This document shows, piece after piece, positions 22,324-34,357 of a stretch of DNA of 64,000 nucleotides. Under the pieces are notes generated by a model that saw only the letters and a list, made by a program, of their open reading frames with translations, had not been told where the DNA came from and did not search any database. The first letter of the stretch is position 1, and every line of letters starts with the position of its first letter. This stretch comes from Ceratodon purpureus (lineage: Eukaryota > Streptophyta > Bryopsida > Pseudoditrichales > Ditrichaceae), in contig CM026431.1 of the NCBI GenBank assembly GCA_014871385.1, positions 3,946,604 to 4,010,603 on the forward strand, written 5' to 3'. The translations under genes and the position numbers were made by a program.

Positions 22324-24807
22324 ATGATTCTCACCGCCAGAGGAAAAGAAGTGCAGTTCTGGATCCATCTTGGTAACCCTAATCTCCCAGGGTCGGATGT
22401 GATGGACAGCGCTTGTACTGGATTTGAATTACCCCCTCTACTACCACGATCACAAGCTCACGATACTCTACACCGAGCGGCATCAACATCCAAAGAAAAA
22501 TCTCCCACCATCTTCCCGAACTTGTCAGCTGATGAAACTCAAATTTACGGCTCAGTCAAACGTCCTCGAGAAGTGACTCACAGCTCCCAGCAATCTTCTC
22601 CTCTTTCGTCAGGTAGAATTCAGTGTCCGAAGTTGCTAAAATCCGCATCAACGACGTCCACAAGTGAGGTGAGAGCCAGAGTTCCAAAGCAGCTCCGCCC
22701 TAGTCACTATGATTCTTATCCCTCGTCCACATCTATGCAAAAACGGTCTCCTGTGAAGCTCTCTTTGCGTCGGTCGGCATCAGCTGTTGAGTCAAGACCT
22801 GTCACACAGGCCAGCTCAAATGTTGGCATCCCACCTGCTCCTCCGCTACCTCCTAGTCCCTTGAGAACAAGAATATCGTCTTTTACTCCGAAGAGGACTT
22901 CACTTGAAGAGTGTCACAGAAATGGCCTCAATTTGTTGCACAAGAAAATCATTGACTCGTGGGATAGGGTGTTCTTTAAAGGATCCAATACTGATGTTAC
23001 CGTCTACACCGATGACGGATATGAATTAGGCGCTCATTCCACAGTTTTGGTAAGCACATGAATCTTAGATGCTCTGTGTTTCATTGAACCGACGTAACTA
23101 GTATCGAATTTGCTCGTCATTTTAACGAAATTGGGCAGCTGACTGTGTATCTTTGCATCATGGTTTGTTTTGTAGATGTGCAGTTCCCCTGTACTTAAAT
23201 GTATACTGCAGGAGCAATTTCGAACAACAACAGGGCATGCTTTTCTCAATATACGCGGTGTTCCTTTCCAGGCAGTTCGATGTTTCGTTCGCTTCTTATA
23301 CTCCTGTCGGTATGTGGAAAACATTTGTGCTTTTCGTACATGTTTGTGGAACTCTGCTGCTCAGTTGGCTGCTGGAGCGATTAGCAGCTTGCGATTGCTG
23401 CAACATGATGTACGCTGAAATGGCATTTTAGCTGAACTCTAGCTAGCTGCGGATGTATTGCGAGAATTGGTTTGCAAGAAATGCAAGAAACGCAAGTTGC
23501 TCTGAAGAAATGGCGTTCATTGTGTGGTCATGTATTACGGAACAGGTGCGAGCAAGACGACATGGAAGAGTTCGCCCTCCACTTGTTAGTGCTTGCTCAT
23601 GCATACGTCGTCCCATCACTGAAGCGCGTCTGTACTGATAGTTATGAGAACGGACTGCTCAACTCTGACAACGTTGTGGATGTCTTGCAAGTAGCCAGGT
23701 ACTCTTACCTCACTTCACAATAAAATGTTGTATCTACTCTGTACGTTGTTCTGCTTCAAATCTGGTTTCTGCGCAGAAATAATCTTTGAAGCTTGAGTAA
23801 AGAACCGAGTTAGACCATCTAATTGCTAAAGTTACGAGTAGTCTAATCTCAAATTAGTGGCTCATAATTAGCCAAGGTCTGCACTTCCAGATTGTGTGAC
23901 GCGTCTCGGCTCCACCTCTTGTGTTTACGGCGAATCGTGTCCGACTTCAAGGCCGTTTCTCGGTCAGACGGCTGGAGGATCATGAAGGAATCTGACCCAA
24001 CGCTTGAACAGGAGCTTGTGGAGGCGGTGATCGAAGCAGAGACGGTAAGTTTCGATCACCGTTCATCTGTCAAGCTTCCTCAAAGTCCTAATCAATGCGC
24101 ATCAACCACAATGTAACTGACTCCACTCTTGATCGTTCGCCGTGTGCAGAAAAGGCGAGAAAAAGAGCGCAAACTAGACGATGACAAAGTGTATGCGCAA
24201 CTACATGATGCAATGGATGCACTGGTTCATATCTGCCAACATGGTTGCCGGTTTATGAGTCCTCACAAAACGGCCTCGAATTGCTCCTTCCCCGCCTGCA
24301 AAGGCTTGGAGTATCTTGTGCGTCATTTCGCTGCCTGCAAAATGAAGGTTTCTGGAGGATGTGTACATTGCAAGCGCATGTGGCAGCTTTTTGAGCTGCA
24401 CTCTCGGATGTGCACTTCGAAAGAGCCGTGCAAAGTGCCGCTCTGCCGGTATGTACCCAAAACATACTTTTTCTACCCCCAGGCCTACATCTGTGTGCCA
24501 AAAAACTACATTCTACACACACAGTACTGATGAAGTGTGCACATTGCATTCTTCAGTAGGTGATGCACCTCACTCTGGCTCCACAATATCTGGAAAATCA
24601 AACACAAGCTACTCCATTCAATACATATCATTTAATGCTTGTGTTCTGTATTTGTGCAGGCATTTCAAGGAACGGGTGGGGCAGCAGGTGAGCCGAAAAG
24701 AAGAGATGCGTTGGACGATGCTTGTTCGGAAAGTTCAAGCTGCAAGAGCAGCAACTGGTGCCATGTCTTTGGCTGCTATGTCTGCACGCTTCTCTCAAGT
24801 GCTTTGA
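22324..24807 (+). CDS. BTB/POZ and TAZ zinc-finger domain protein, six exons, 537 aa
   Basis: Exons 22324-23049, 23176-23309, 23546-23698, 23891-24044, 24150-24448 and 24660-24807 total 1,614 nt in one frame, all with GT-AG borders. Residues 1 to about 215 are Ser/Pro rich and likely disordered. The BTB fold starts at about SNTDVTVYTDDGYELGAHS, continues with SSPVLKCILQEQF and the LHLLVLAHAYVVPSLKRVC helices. A linker (FKAVSRSDGWRIMKES) follows, as in Arabidopsis BT1-BT5. The TAZ zinc finger occupies about residues 400-500, with CRFMSP, CSFPAC, HFAACK, CVHCKRMWQL and CKVPLC blocks holding the His/Cys ligands. Family members bind CUL3 through BTB and calmodulin and bromodomain proteins through the C-terminus, acting in nucleus and cytosol. 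The protein is longer than the roughly 370-aa angiosperm forms because of the N-terminal extension. The start is the first ATG of the open frame. Confidence 0.93.
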
Positions 24808-26557
24808 GCTTCCTTGAGCCAGACTTGAACAGTTTGGTTGTATTTTTCAATATAATCTGCCGAAAATTCTCTCCCTGCATAGTAAAGACAGCAAGGACCA
24901 CAGTTCAATCACATTGTACACACATAAGTTGTGGAACTTGTAGTCACCAAATGTTGAGAGTCTACAGCGTCCATGTGAAAACTTCTAATCTTTTATTCTA
25001 CTTTTTATTTCTTTCTTACATTTATTCATAATGCTAAATATGTACCGCATCATGTTTCACTTGGCTCTTTGTAAAATTTCTTGTCTGGCCTTGCCTTTGT
25101 ACTAATGAATGGTGTGTTTATAACATATCTCCATATCTAGTGACTAGTCTATCAAAAGTTAAAAACTTTTAAGTTCTTGAGGAAGGTTCTATAAAACACC
25201 TTAGAATTGCAATTTTTAGTTTAACCTCTAAAGGACAAAGGGGTATTTCCACAGTTTTCAGTACCTACAGTGCCATTCTTGCATCTTCCAAAGTGAGACA
25301 AATTTTAGAATCACCATAAGCAATTTATCCCTAAGATCTTTGAAAGTAGTGGGCTACCAAAATCCGCACCAAATTTTGGGTTTGGAAAAGCAACGGATTG
25401 GGAGATAATAACATGTGAAGTTTGGAAGATTAGTGAATTTCTGAATTACTAACAGTGAGTTTCCGAGTTTGAATGAAAATCGCTACTTCACAAATTTATA
25501 AAAACTTGGCAACTAAAGCTAATTCTCTTCTCTAGTATGTTAGGAACATGCACAATTTTTTTTAGATTTTTTCGAGATACCAATTTGGAGAAAATGGGTT
25601 TGACATAAGTGTCACTCTAAATTTTATTTTTTTCAACGTGGCACTTTTTGGCAAGTTCAAAGGGTTTCTGATAAATCCAAACAGTGAAGCCGTAAAGTAG
25701 TGGTCATACAAGCATTCTCAAAAAAAAAAATGTTAAAACAAAAGATCCACAAGCAGAGATCTTCATTTCAATGCACAATGTGCTCAAAGTACAGTTCAAA
25801 TATTTTCAATGTAGAAACACTAATTTCACTCTAGAAACATAGGACTGACTCATGTTCTTTCTTTTTTCTAAAATCAGGGTTTCACTTTTTTACTAAAATT
25901 TCAGCATATTCTTATCGCCAACTTGATTCTAAAGAGGTTAGGAACAAAAGACACTCAAATCCGACCCTTCTAGGGCATTTGACTAGGTTTTCAATTTCTA
26001 GCGCAATCCAAAAGTGGTTGCTTCGTCCTTTAGGGGTTAGGACTGTAAAATGAATATAAAATGACTTCTTGTAAAATTTAATATAGGATCTTTGCTTGAA
26101 TTACTAAAAATGCATGTTCTATTTTAAATAATATTTTGTTGTACAAATTAGAAGATCATAGAATATGTAGTTCAGTTTGATTTCCATATACTTAATAGGG
26201 TTAGCAAACTTTGAGCTCTTACAGAGTGAATATTTAACAAATTTATGAGCTAAATTTTCTTGAAATCTGAAAAGAAGATTCTATTACTCACTTGTGTACC
26301 AATTCTTAGGTGTAGTAGAAAAGTGTAGGTCATTCAAGAAAATCTTGCAAATGAAAATGATACATGGTCTCTATTAAAATGTTTAAGGATTTTAAAGTAT
26401 ACCTCGTAACTCTTATAAACTTTCAATCTATATGATGGACGCAATAATAACTTTTTCAAATTTGATTTCTTCCATAAAATCCAATTTTTTTTTAATTAAA
26501 AAATTTTGAAAATAAAAACTGGTATCGATATGGAAACCTTTAAAAACCAAAAAAATA
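24808..26557. other. AT-rich spacer between BTB-TAZ and MITE
   Basis: After the likely 3' UTR (to about 25,100) the sequence is AT-rich with no reading frame, RNA gene or inverted repeat that I could support. Confidence 0.45.
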
Positions 26558-26842
26558 CTCCCTCTGTTTCTGAAAGAAATGGTGTTTTCCATTTTAGGCC
26601 GGGATTATGTACAGTGACGCCGCCTTGACTCTGTAAATGCATCAGCTGCCAACCTGCTAAGCTGCCATTAAAATAAACTTTCTGAAATTCAATCAGCTGG
26701 TGTCACCTTGCTGATTTCAGGTTCATGGCAGGTTCTTCCTTTAAATTCTTGACGGTGGACTTCCTGGTAATGATGAAATCATTGTTTCTTTGTGAAACAA
26801 AGACTTTGTGGAAAACACCATTTCTTTCAGAAACAGAGGGAG
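26558..26842. mobile_element. Stowaway-like MITE, 285 bp
   Basis: Perfect 34-bp terminal inverted repeats start CTCCCTCTGTTTCTGAAAG and run to GTTTTCCA. They are flanked by the dinucleotide TA on both sides (26556-26557 and 26843-26844). CTCCCTC termini and a TA duplication are the hallmarks of Stowaway (Tc1/mariner-derived) MITEs. The interior has no ORF. Perfect repeats suggest recent insertion. Confidence 0.9.
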
Positions 26843-27552
26843 TACAAGTTTTGAAAGGGGCTAGCCAAGACTCTAGATTCCCTTGAGCACGATCCTAGAT
26901 TCGGAAGGAGCTTCGGTTTTGTTCGGAACTGTCAAAGAGCCAACTTTGACCTCGTTCAGTTCAACACAAGTGGATGTGTAGTGTAGGATCATTACAGAGG
27001 TCACCATAGAAGTTAAACTTGGGAATAGTAAGCATCTTTCCCAGGCGGTGCAAGGGAAACGTGCTTGAACCGGACAACGTCACAAACAAATCCGGAAGAA
27101 ACAGACGTCAGTCACTCAGCCACTCACACATCCCCAGGAAACACATACCATTTCGGATCAAAAAAGAAAAGCCCAGGTGTACTGTACGGGAATCAGCAAT
27201 CAGTGCAGAGATATTCTTCTTCCCTGAATCCCTCATACGTGAATTGCACTCCTCAAGCAAGTCTACGTCGTGACACTGATCACATGATCCGCGTCTTCTA
27301 ATCTAGATAGCATGTACAGAAGTTAGTATTCTCGTACACAGTGAAACCACTGATCGAGAATATTACTTACTTGCACGGTGTGCATCACGACTGGGGCTCA
27401 CCTGTGCAGGGTGCAGGGTCTTGTGGAGATCATGGTGATGGGAAGAGATGGATCAATATCGTCGGCGCTAGGCCCGTTTGCAAGCAGCACACGCGAACTC
27501 TGATTCGCACTGGAAGTTGAGGGCAAGTTAAGGTGTTCGAGGTTGCAACGGT

Positions 27553-30422
27553 ATGGGCAAGTGGAGGGCACATGTGGTGCTGGTGCCAGGCTTGGCACCA
27601 GGTCATGCGGTCCCCTTCTTCGACCTCGCAATTCGCATCGCTGCATCCCATGTCAAGGTGACGATTCTCGACTTTGGGTACCGGGTACCAAAGTTATGGA
27701 GTGATGCGATCTACTCGCGCTGGGCACTGAGGTTGCGAGCTGCGCATCCTGACATTGAGGTTGTGCCGGTGAAGGATAGCATTTACGATGGCACAAGGGA
27801 AGGGTTCTACAGCTGCATCACTCAGTTGGGAGAAGAGAGGCTCATTGCTGCGTTTGGGAGCAATTTGGCCCCGCTTATGGATAGTACTGGTGACGTCCCT
27901 CGTCCATGCTGCATCATTTCGGACATGCTTGTTGGATGGACGGCAGAGTTGTCTGCGAAGTTCAATATACCACGCTATTTGATGCACATCCAGCCAGCCA
28001 TCAATCTCTCGCTTATGCTTCATGTAACGCCTCACTCACGCTCCAATTGTTTCTCTTTTCTACAGTATGCACCACTAAAGCTGGCAAATGATTCTCTAAT
28101 TTTTTAGCGCGTTCTCTGTCACTTCGTGCAACAACAATTTTTGAAATAATTCAACCCGGTTAGTTTCGCCACTGATCACGTCGATCAACGAGTTTTAGAA
28201 ATTCTGTCAAATTACACTGAACTTAATTTACATGGTCACAGGTGCCGACTCTTACAGCAGAGGGAAGGTTGCCCCTCACCGAAGAGAATGCAACGAAGAC
28301 AATCGAGATCCCAGGAATAAGGTTCCCAGTACACCCTGCAGATTTACCGACGGACCTGAGCGATCCGATTTCCCTTAAATGGGGCTCATACGAGTTCTTC
28401 CTTCGCATGGCCAGAGGAGCCCGCGAGGCACCAATCGTACTGGTCAACACGTTCCGTGAGCTTGAAGAGGATGTTTTAGCAGCCTTAGATGAGCTTCATT
28501 CTCGAGCTGCTACAGACGGGCAGGTGAGGTGTGAGCTACTTGACTTCATTTAAACTTTCACATGCCGTTGATATTATATTTTGCAGCTCAAGCGTCGGCG
28601 AGCTTTCTGTTTCTAGCTCCGTTTATCTATATGATCGTGTTGTTTAGCCAATTATGGGACTCCAGATATTAATACCTCCTCACTCTCTACGCTTGCTCAT
28701 TCTTGAACTTCTTGCGACTTGTGATGGGAAAAAAATTGTGGTAAGAAATTCGGTCTTTAATTGTTCTTCAAAACTTCCAGGAGCTGTGATCCTGGAGGAA
28801 ATTATCCTGCACATTCATCTACAAGCATTAGTACTATCTCACGGAATTGTGAACCTGTGTAAATCATCCAGATATTCAAAGAAACCTGTACTAATTTGCA
28901 CTTGGAATTGATCGGTTTAAATCTTTTTTAATGTTGTGATTCAAGTTCACAATGATTATCATATCTTAATGGCGGTTTTTGAAATCACAAAAAAACTTCT
29001 AGCCACTTGATATTGACATGATTGAAACTTCTGAATCGTCTCTGGTTGTTCCAGGTCCGATTTGTTTTGGAGTTGCTCGCTATAAAGGAGCAACCGAATG
29101 ATGGAGATTAAATGACACTGAGATGTTGAATCCTGATGTGTCAGGCTTATCCCAAAGTGATCCCAATCGGGCCCCTGCTTCTGCCTTCTGACTTCCCTTC
29201 GTCGGATATTACAGTGTTTGATCAAGATTATGAAAGTGAAGAGATCGCGAGTCTCATGCAGTGGCTGGATATGCAACCCCCGCGCTCCGTGCTGTATATT
29301 GCATTTGGCACCCTTGTCAATAATGCCCGGGAGCAGACGGAGGAGATCGCTCACGGTCTGGAGGCAAGCGAACAATCCTTTCTTTGGTCAACAGGCAGTT
29401 TAATGAAGAGACCGAATGAGCCGCTGCCACCAACTCTGGCCGAATTGCTTCCTCCAGGTTAGGATTCTTCCGATATTCCCGAGTCCAATTGATTGATTGT
29501 TTGATGAGCCTCGACAAAAGCCACATGACCATAGCTGAGAATTTTAGAATGTTGGCAACATTAACAGCAGTGCAAGAACATTCCTTTGGAGGTGTGACTT
29601 GACGCCCTTGTGTTTAAAGCAAACTTCTTAGAGTTGGATCTCTGAATTGAGGTTCAATGATTTGATCTCTCACATGTAAAATCTCACACACGTTGATTGA
29701 CTTCACATGTACAAATGTTTTACTTGCGAGAACATCTCACCGTGGGGTGCACCAGGTTACTCATGGGTCCACAGCGCAGTATGATGATATAAATGGAGCT
29801 GTGGGTGTGACGGTGATGATTGTAGGATTCGAAGAACGCACAAAGGAAAGGGGCAAGATTGCCACGTTTGTTGTGCCTCAGCTTCGCGTCTTAAGACACC
29901 CAGCATGTGGGGCATTTCTAAACCATTGCGGGTGGAACACTGTGCTGGAGAGTCTCGCGGGTGGGGTACCGATCATTGCTTGGCCACGCCAGTTCGAGCA
30001 GAGGATGACTGCCAGGTTAACCCCTCTTCGACTCGTCCCCCAAAAAAAATTACCTAATGTCATTGCATCTGTGTTGAACTGTCTTCCTTTGTAGCAGTTG
30101 CACTGTACTTGAGCGTTGGAAGTCTGGTCTGATAAAGCATTCCAAGGAATGAATTGTGGCATGCAGATATCTAGTCGACATAGCCAAGGTGGCTGCAGAG
30201 CTTGTGGACACCAGAACGGGGTTCATGGGAAGAGGGGAGATAAAAAGGGTGGTGAGGCTGGTGATGCAGCAGGAGGAAGGTGAGGCGTTGAGGTCTAGAG
30301 CTGGGGAACTGAAGCAGTTAATTTCCGCAAGCTATGGACATACCAATCCTAATTTGGACACTTTTCTCGCTGACTTAATCAAGCAATCTAGCAACAGCAC
30401 ACATGATGGTGCCCCTCGATGA
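27553..30422 (+). CDS. Family 1 UDP-glycosyltransferase, five exons, 503 aa
   Basis: Exons 27553-28023, 28242-28523, 29145-29457, 29826-30015 and 30167-30422 total 1,512 nt in frame with GT-AG borders, the usual length for plant UGTs. The enzyme would transfer a sugar from a UDP-sugar to a small acceptor in the cytosol. Seen: GH at 17-18 (catalytic His18), the partner Asp124 in CIISDML, and a 44-residue PSPG box at 371-414 with VPQLRVL, FLNHCGWNTVLES, GGVPIIAWP and a terminal FEQ. The final Gln is the state associated with UDP-glucose use. Position 1 of the box, normally Trp, is Val. The middle of the protein has SVLYIAFGT, the usual start of the C-terminal domain (SVVYVSFGS). Acceptor cannot be predicted. 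Four introns is many for this family, whose seed-plant members mostly have none or one. Confidence 0.93.
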
Positions 30423-30530
30423 CCATGAAAATATCAAGTTCCTCTGGACCTTGTCTACTCTTGTCAATATCTTATCAACTGTTCCAGAAATCTGACATTT
30501 TTCCCTGCTAATAGTCATTTACTTCGAACA

Positions 30531-30603
30531 GTCCGCCATGAGGGAGGCTATGGCATGAGCGATGAGCCATGAGCAATGAGCCATGAGCGCTCATGGCTCA
30601 TGT
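30531..30603. repeat. Left target duplication and terminal inverted repeat of the 31-kb element
   Basis: The 9-mer GTCCGCCAT is followed by the terminal repeat. Within it, 30578-30603 is a perfect 26-bp palindrome with half-site ATGAGCCATGAGC, so the end can itself form a hairpin. Confidence 0.7.
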
Positions 30604-31177
30604 AATTTTTCTAATTTTAGTAAAATTTATGATTTTTTACAAGATGTAAAATGTGGATGAAATAAGACACAGTTTTTTTCATGGATGACATACATCCCAT
30701 ATTGGTGGAAGAAATTCATAGTACATAAAGCGCCAGGAAGTCATGATGAATATGGTACATAAATAATAGAATATATCAAACTTGAATCAAGAAATAAATA
30801 GAGGATGCTTATTGAATTTGCACAAATCCAATGAAAACCAAGCAATGAAAATTGCCAATATATACGAAAATGTTAAATAAAAGTAATCTAGAGATTCCAA
30901 TTTAACATCCCTAACCATAGTATTCTATAGCATACTAGTGCACCTTTGCACAAATATCTATGGGGACCCTCATAGCTGAAAGTCCTAAGTGTAACTAGAC
31001 CAATCAGCTTTGTTTAAAAACTTACAGACTTGGTTGAAAATTCAAGCATGTCAATGGATAAACTTATCCTCCACCGTACATTTCATGAATTATTTATTTA
31101 GACACAAATGAAGATGCTTGCAATGGATCCAATTCCGCTGGCCACGGCCAATAGCACTTGTCTTCATTGTGATAAAT

Positions 31178-32875
31178 TCAAGACAAGTACATGCTGAAAA
31201 AATCACCAATGGTCACTTTGTAAAGCTGATTTTTGGCAATAGATCCACGAGTGTGGATAGTGAAAACATATCCATAACTAGGATGAGGGACCTTCATTGC
31301 CTTGACGAGAAAACATTCAATTGTCTTGGATTTGTTAAACTTTGAAATACGCTCAAATGATAGCTCTGCAACATTCTTGAAATTCTTACATTCTCGCATT
31401 GATGGCATATAATCCCTAAATGACTTGAGAGGCCTAAGAACATTGTTCACATCGCTCTCACAGTATGTTGGATCACTCCATTGAAAGCGATCAAGTGAAA
31501 TACCTCCACGCATTGCCAATGTATGACCTTCATGTTTGAAACCATTGGTTTCCTTGACGTGGCTGACAAATCCTTTATCAAGCTCAAAACCAACAAACTC
31601 TAAGCCTTCAATTTCTATTTGGAATAAATTAGAACATGTCATTACTAGCCAGATCTCAGCCAAGTCAATATAATACATGATGTATTTTGAACGCGCATCC
31701 ATCACTTTCCAAATGAAGAACTCGTAAATTCAACTAGCATCAACCAAGATCTGACCAACTATATGAGTTACTTTCACCCCATTACCATTTCAAGTCGCTG
31801 CGCACAACTTCAGGACATATCTACACGGCCCTTTTTCCACTAAGGTATCCCTTGAAAAAGTTGTAGAATTGAGTCGACCGTAATGCCGCTCTACAGTAAT
31901 CGTCAAACATAGCGTCATAAACGTTTACCATATTATTGTCTAAAGCTTGGAGTCACTTGTTATGCACCGTCGTTGGCAGATTACAAGTCGGCATAGACGC
32001 TTCTCCTTGAAGAGAAAGGAACTGCAAGCAAAGAAAAATCATTAACATCTACTACAAGGAATAACGAAGAAAAATAATTAACATCTAGTACAAGGAATAG
32101 CGTCAATGTGACTATGAGAATCTTCAACTAAGTCTACAAAAATATTATCTACAAGAGTTGGTGTCTAATACATAAATAATATAAAAAATAAACACCATTG
32201 GAAAAAACATGGCTATAAAAGAGAGGCCATAAAATGCATTGCAACTTGCTAATTCCCATAAATATATGATTTTGTAAAGAACAACATGAAGCAGGGCAAA
32301 TGATGCTATGGAACCAGAAGACCTAAGTACAATTCAAGTAATGGAAGAGACACCGTTCTGTACAGAACTACCTAACTTGGCGCAATTCAAATCATAAGAT
32401 ATCAAACAATGCAATGAGAGACACCGTTCTGTACAGAACCACCTAACTTGGGGCAATTCAAATCCTAAGAAATTGAACAATGCAATAACAGGCGGGCGCA
32501 AAACCCAGCCGTTCTGTACCGAACTAACGAAATTAGGGCATAGAACATAGCCGTTCTGTAACGAACTAACAAAATTAGGGTTTGGATTATAGTCTTTTTG
32601 TAACGAACGACACAATTTTGGGAAAAATCCAAGAATAGGGAAGAAATCAATTAATTGGACAAGCAAAAGTATGCATACAAAAAAGATATCCAAGGTTTAG
32701 GATGATATACTACCTCATGAACTTTGAATGCCCCATCGGGCACCAGTCCGACTGATCTACGGGTATGATTGCTTTCCTTGTAGATCATGACATCCTTGAG
32801 ACACGGTTGTATGCGCGTGCATTGTCGACTGAAACAGTCGCCATCACACCACACATCATCAGTGTCACATATCAT
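31178..32875 (-). CDS. Possible multi-exon gene of unknown function inside the outer transposon
   Basis: Two open stretches are protein-like. 32875-32714 starts at ATG, encodes a Cys/Asp-rich segment (DDVWCDGDCFSRQC) and ends at a good donor, GAG/GTAGTA. 31702-31178 is a 174-codon frame with segments such as LEFVGFELDKGFVSHVKETN and YGYVFTIHTRGS, ending at a stop. I cannot link them with confidence, since intervening exons between 31,706 and 32,713 were not resolved, and I recognise no family. Position just inside the left end of the transposon suggests a transposon-encoded or captured gene. Confidence 0.3.
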
Positions 32876-34048
32876 TAGCGGTGATCATATTAGTGGGAGA
32901 GTTGAAGCTGTAGAACTTGCAGTTAGTGCTCCTTCCTCCTACATAGGATTGTCGTTCTTTCATCGTTGAGTGATCTCACGGCAGCAACAATATCTTGTTA
33001 CTGAGGGCCTTGATAGGGTTAGGTCGATTCTAATAAACTTCTGGTTCACAATCGACACATAATTGGAGTTGTTTCAAATGTTTTTAAGGGAATGTTCATA
33101 ATCAACCCCGACTGTACCTTCTACATTAGCACAGCTGAAATAGGACAAGCTTCCATTCTTGGAAAGGGTGTTTTGGATTCGATTGCATTGTTTGCCAGGT
33201 ATTTTGGGTCCGTCGTTTCTTTTCCGAACTGTCATATGGGCATCGCTCCCAGTCCCACACTTCACCTTGGAGACTGAACCATGTTACCACCCCAGAGATG
33301 GCCGAAAGACGCATTTAGGAGTCATTTACAAGTCATTTACAAGGACTGAAGATTGAACATGTTCAGTTGCGGCCAAACGACGGCAAGATATGATTCTGTG
33401 AAGTCTACGAGGGCTGCGATTCCAAGCTATAACTACATTCTACATCATGTAATTCCGCATTTTATAGAGAACATAAGTTTTGTTAATAAGAAGATGTATT
33501 TGACATGATTACGATCGTCTAGTTTAATTAGGGTATTTTGTGATCTTTCTATTTCACATTTCCTTGGCAAGCCAACAATCATAGATTATGTTCTTGTAAT
33601 ACTGAATAGTTCCTCTCAACGTCCGATCACCTAGATTATGATGGTATAAGAATAGTACCCCTTCAAATGGCTCAACGATGGCTGGAACACAGCGCGATGG
33701 TGCAAGAAAGGACGATTCTTCTTCCATGGGTGTGGAAAAGATGAAAGGGTTGTATGACTGCACTTTTCGAAATGTCAGAGACATATCCAACTCGCAATCG
33801 CTGCTGAAAGCTGAATCGAGCATTGACATGGTAACAGTTCAATCCAGTATTTTCAATCATACTTGGCTACACAGTCAGTTCTTGATCACGAAGGTTAAAG
33901 TTCAAGATAGAACCTCCAGCATATTAGATTAATCTGAGGATTGCAATCTCGTTTAACCTTTGGACTCGGCACAGTGCCAAACATATTCTCTTTGCAGTGA
34001 TTTTCTGAGCATGCTCTACAATCAGTTTTAAGAAAATTTTTTTAAGGG

Positions 34049-34357
34049 AATTCACTTCACTAGTGAATTTGGGGAAAATTTGGGCAAGGTCTTTGGGTCC
34101 ATTTGACATCAATGCAAGCGCTTCTCTACCCAATGACCTTCGGGACAATCTAAGAGACCAATTTGCTGCGGATAATGTGGCCAGTCCAAGAGTTAATATC
34201 GTCTCTCGGAGCAGATTAGCCACTACCTCTGGCCCTGCGGAGGATGCACACGCCTGATCAGGAAGCATTGACCACCAATGAAAGGAAGCATTGCTCCTCT
34301 GGATCTTAGTCTTAAGCTGCTGGCTCGTTTCTCTTCCCCAAATTCACTTCACTAGTG
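34049..34357. mobile_element. Small inverted-repeat element, about 300 bp
   Basis: GTGAATTTGGGGAA at 34063-34076 is inverted at 34334-34347 (TTCCCCAAATTCAC). The 17-mer AATTCACTTCACTAGTG is present directly at both borders (34049-34065 and 34341-34357), giving a likely 7-8 bp target duplication with TTCACTA. It is compatible with a hAT-type MITE; the overlap of repeat and duplication leaves the exact ends uncertain. Confidence 0.5.

Noticed and set aside
34063-34268. Overlapping ORFs on both strands inside the 34-kb element
   Set aside because: Protein-like in parts (SLGREALALMSNG on the minus strand), but short, without a family match, and lying in a small inverted-repeat element. Not enough to call a gene.
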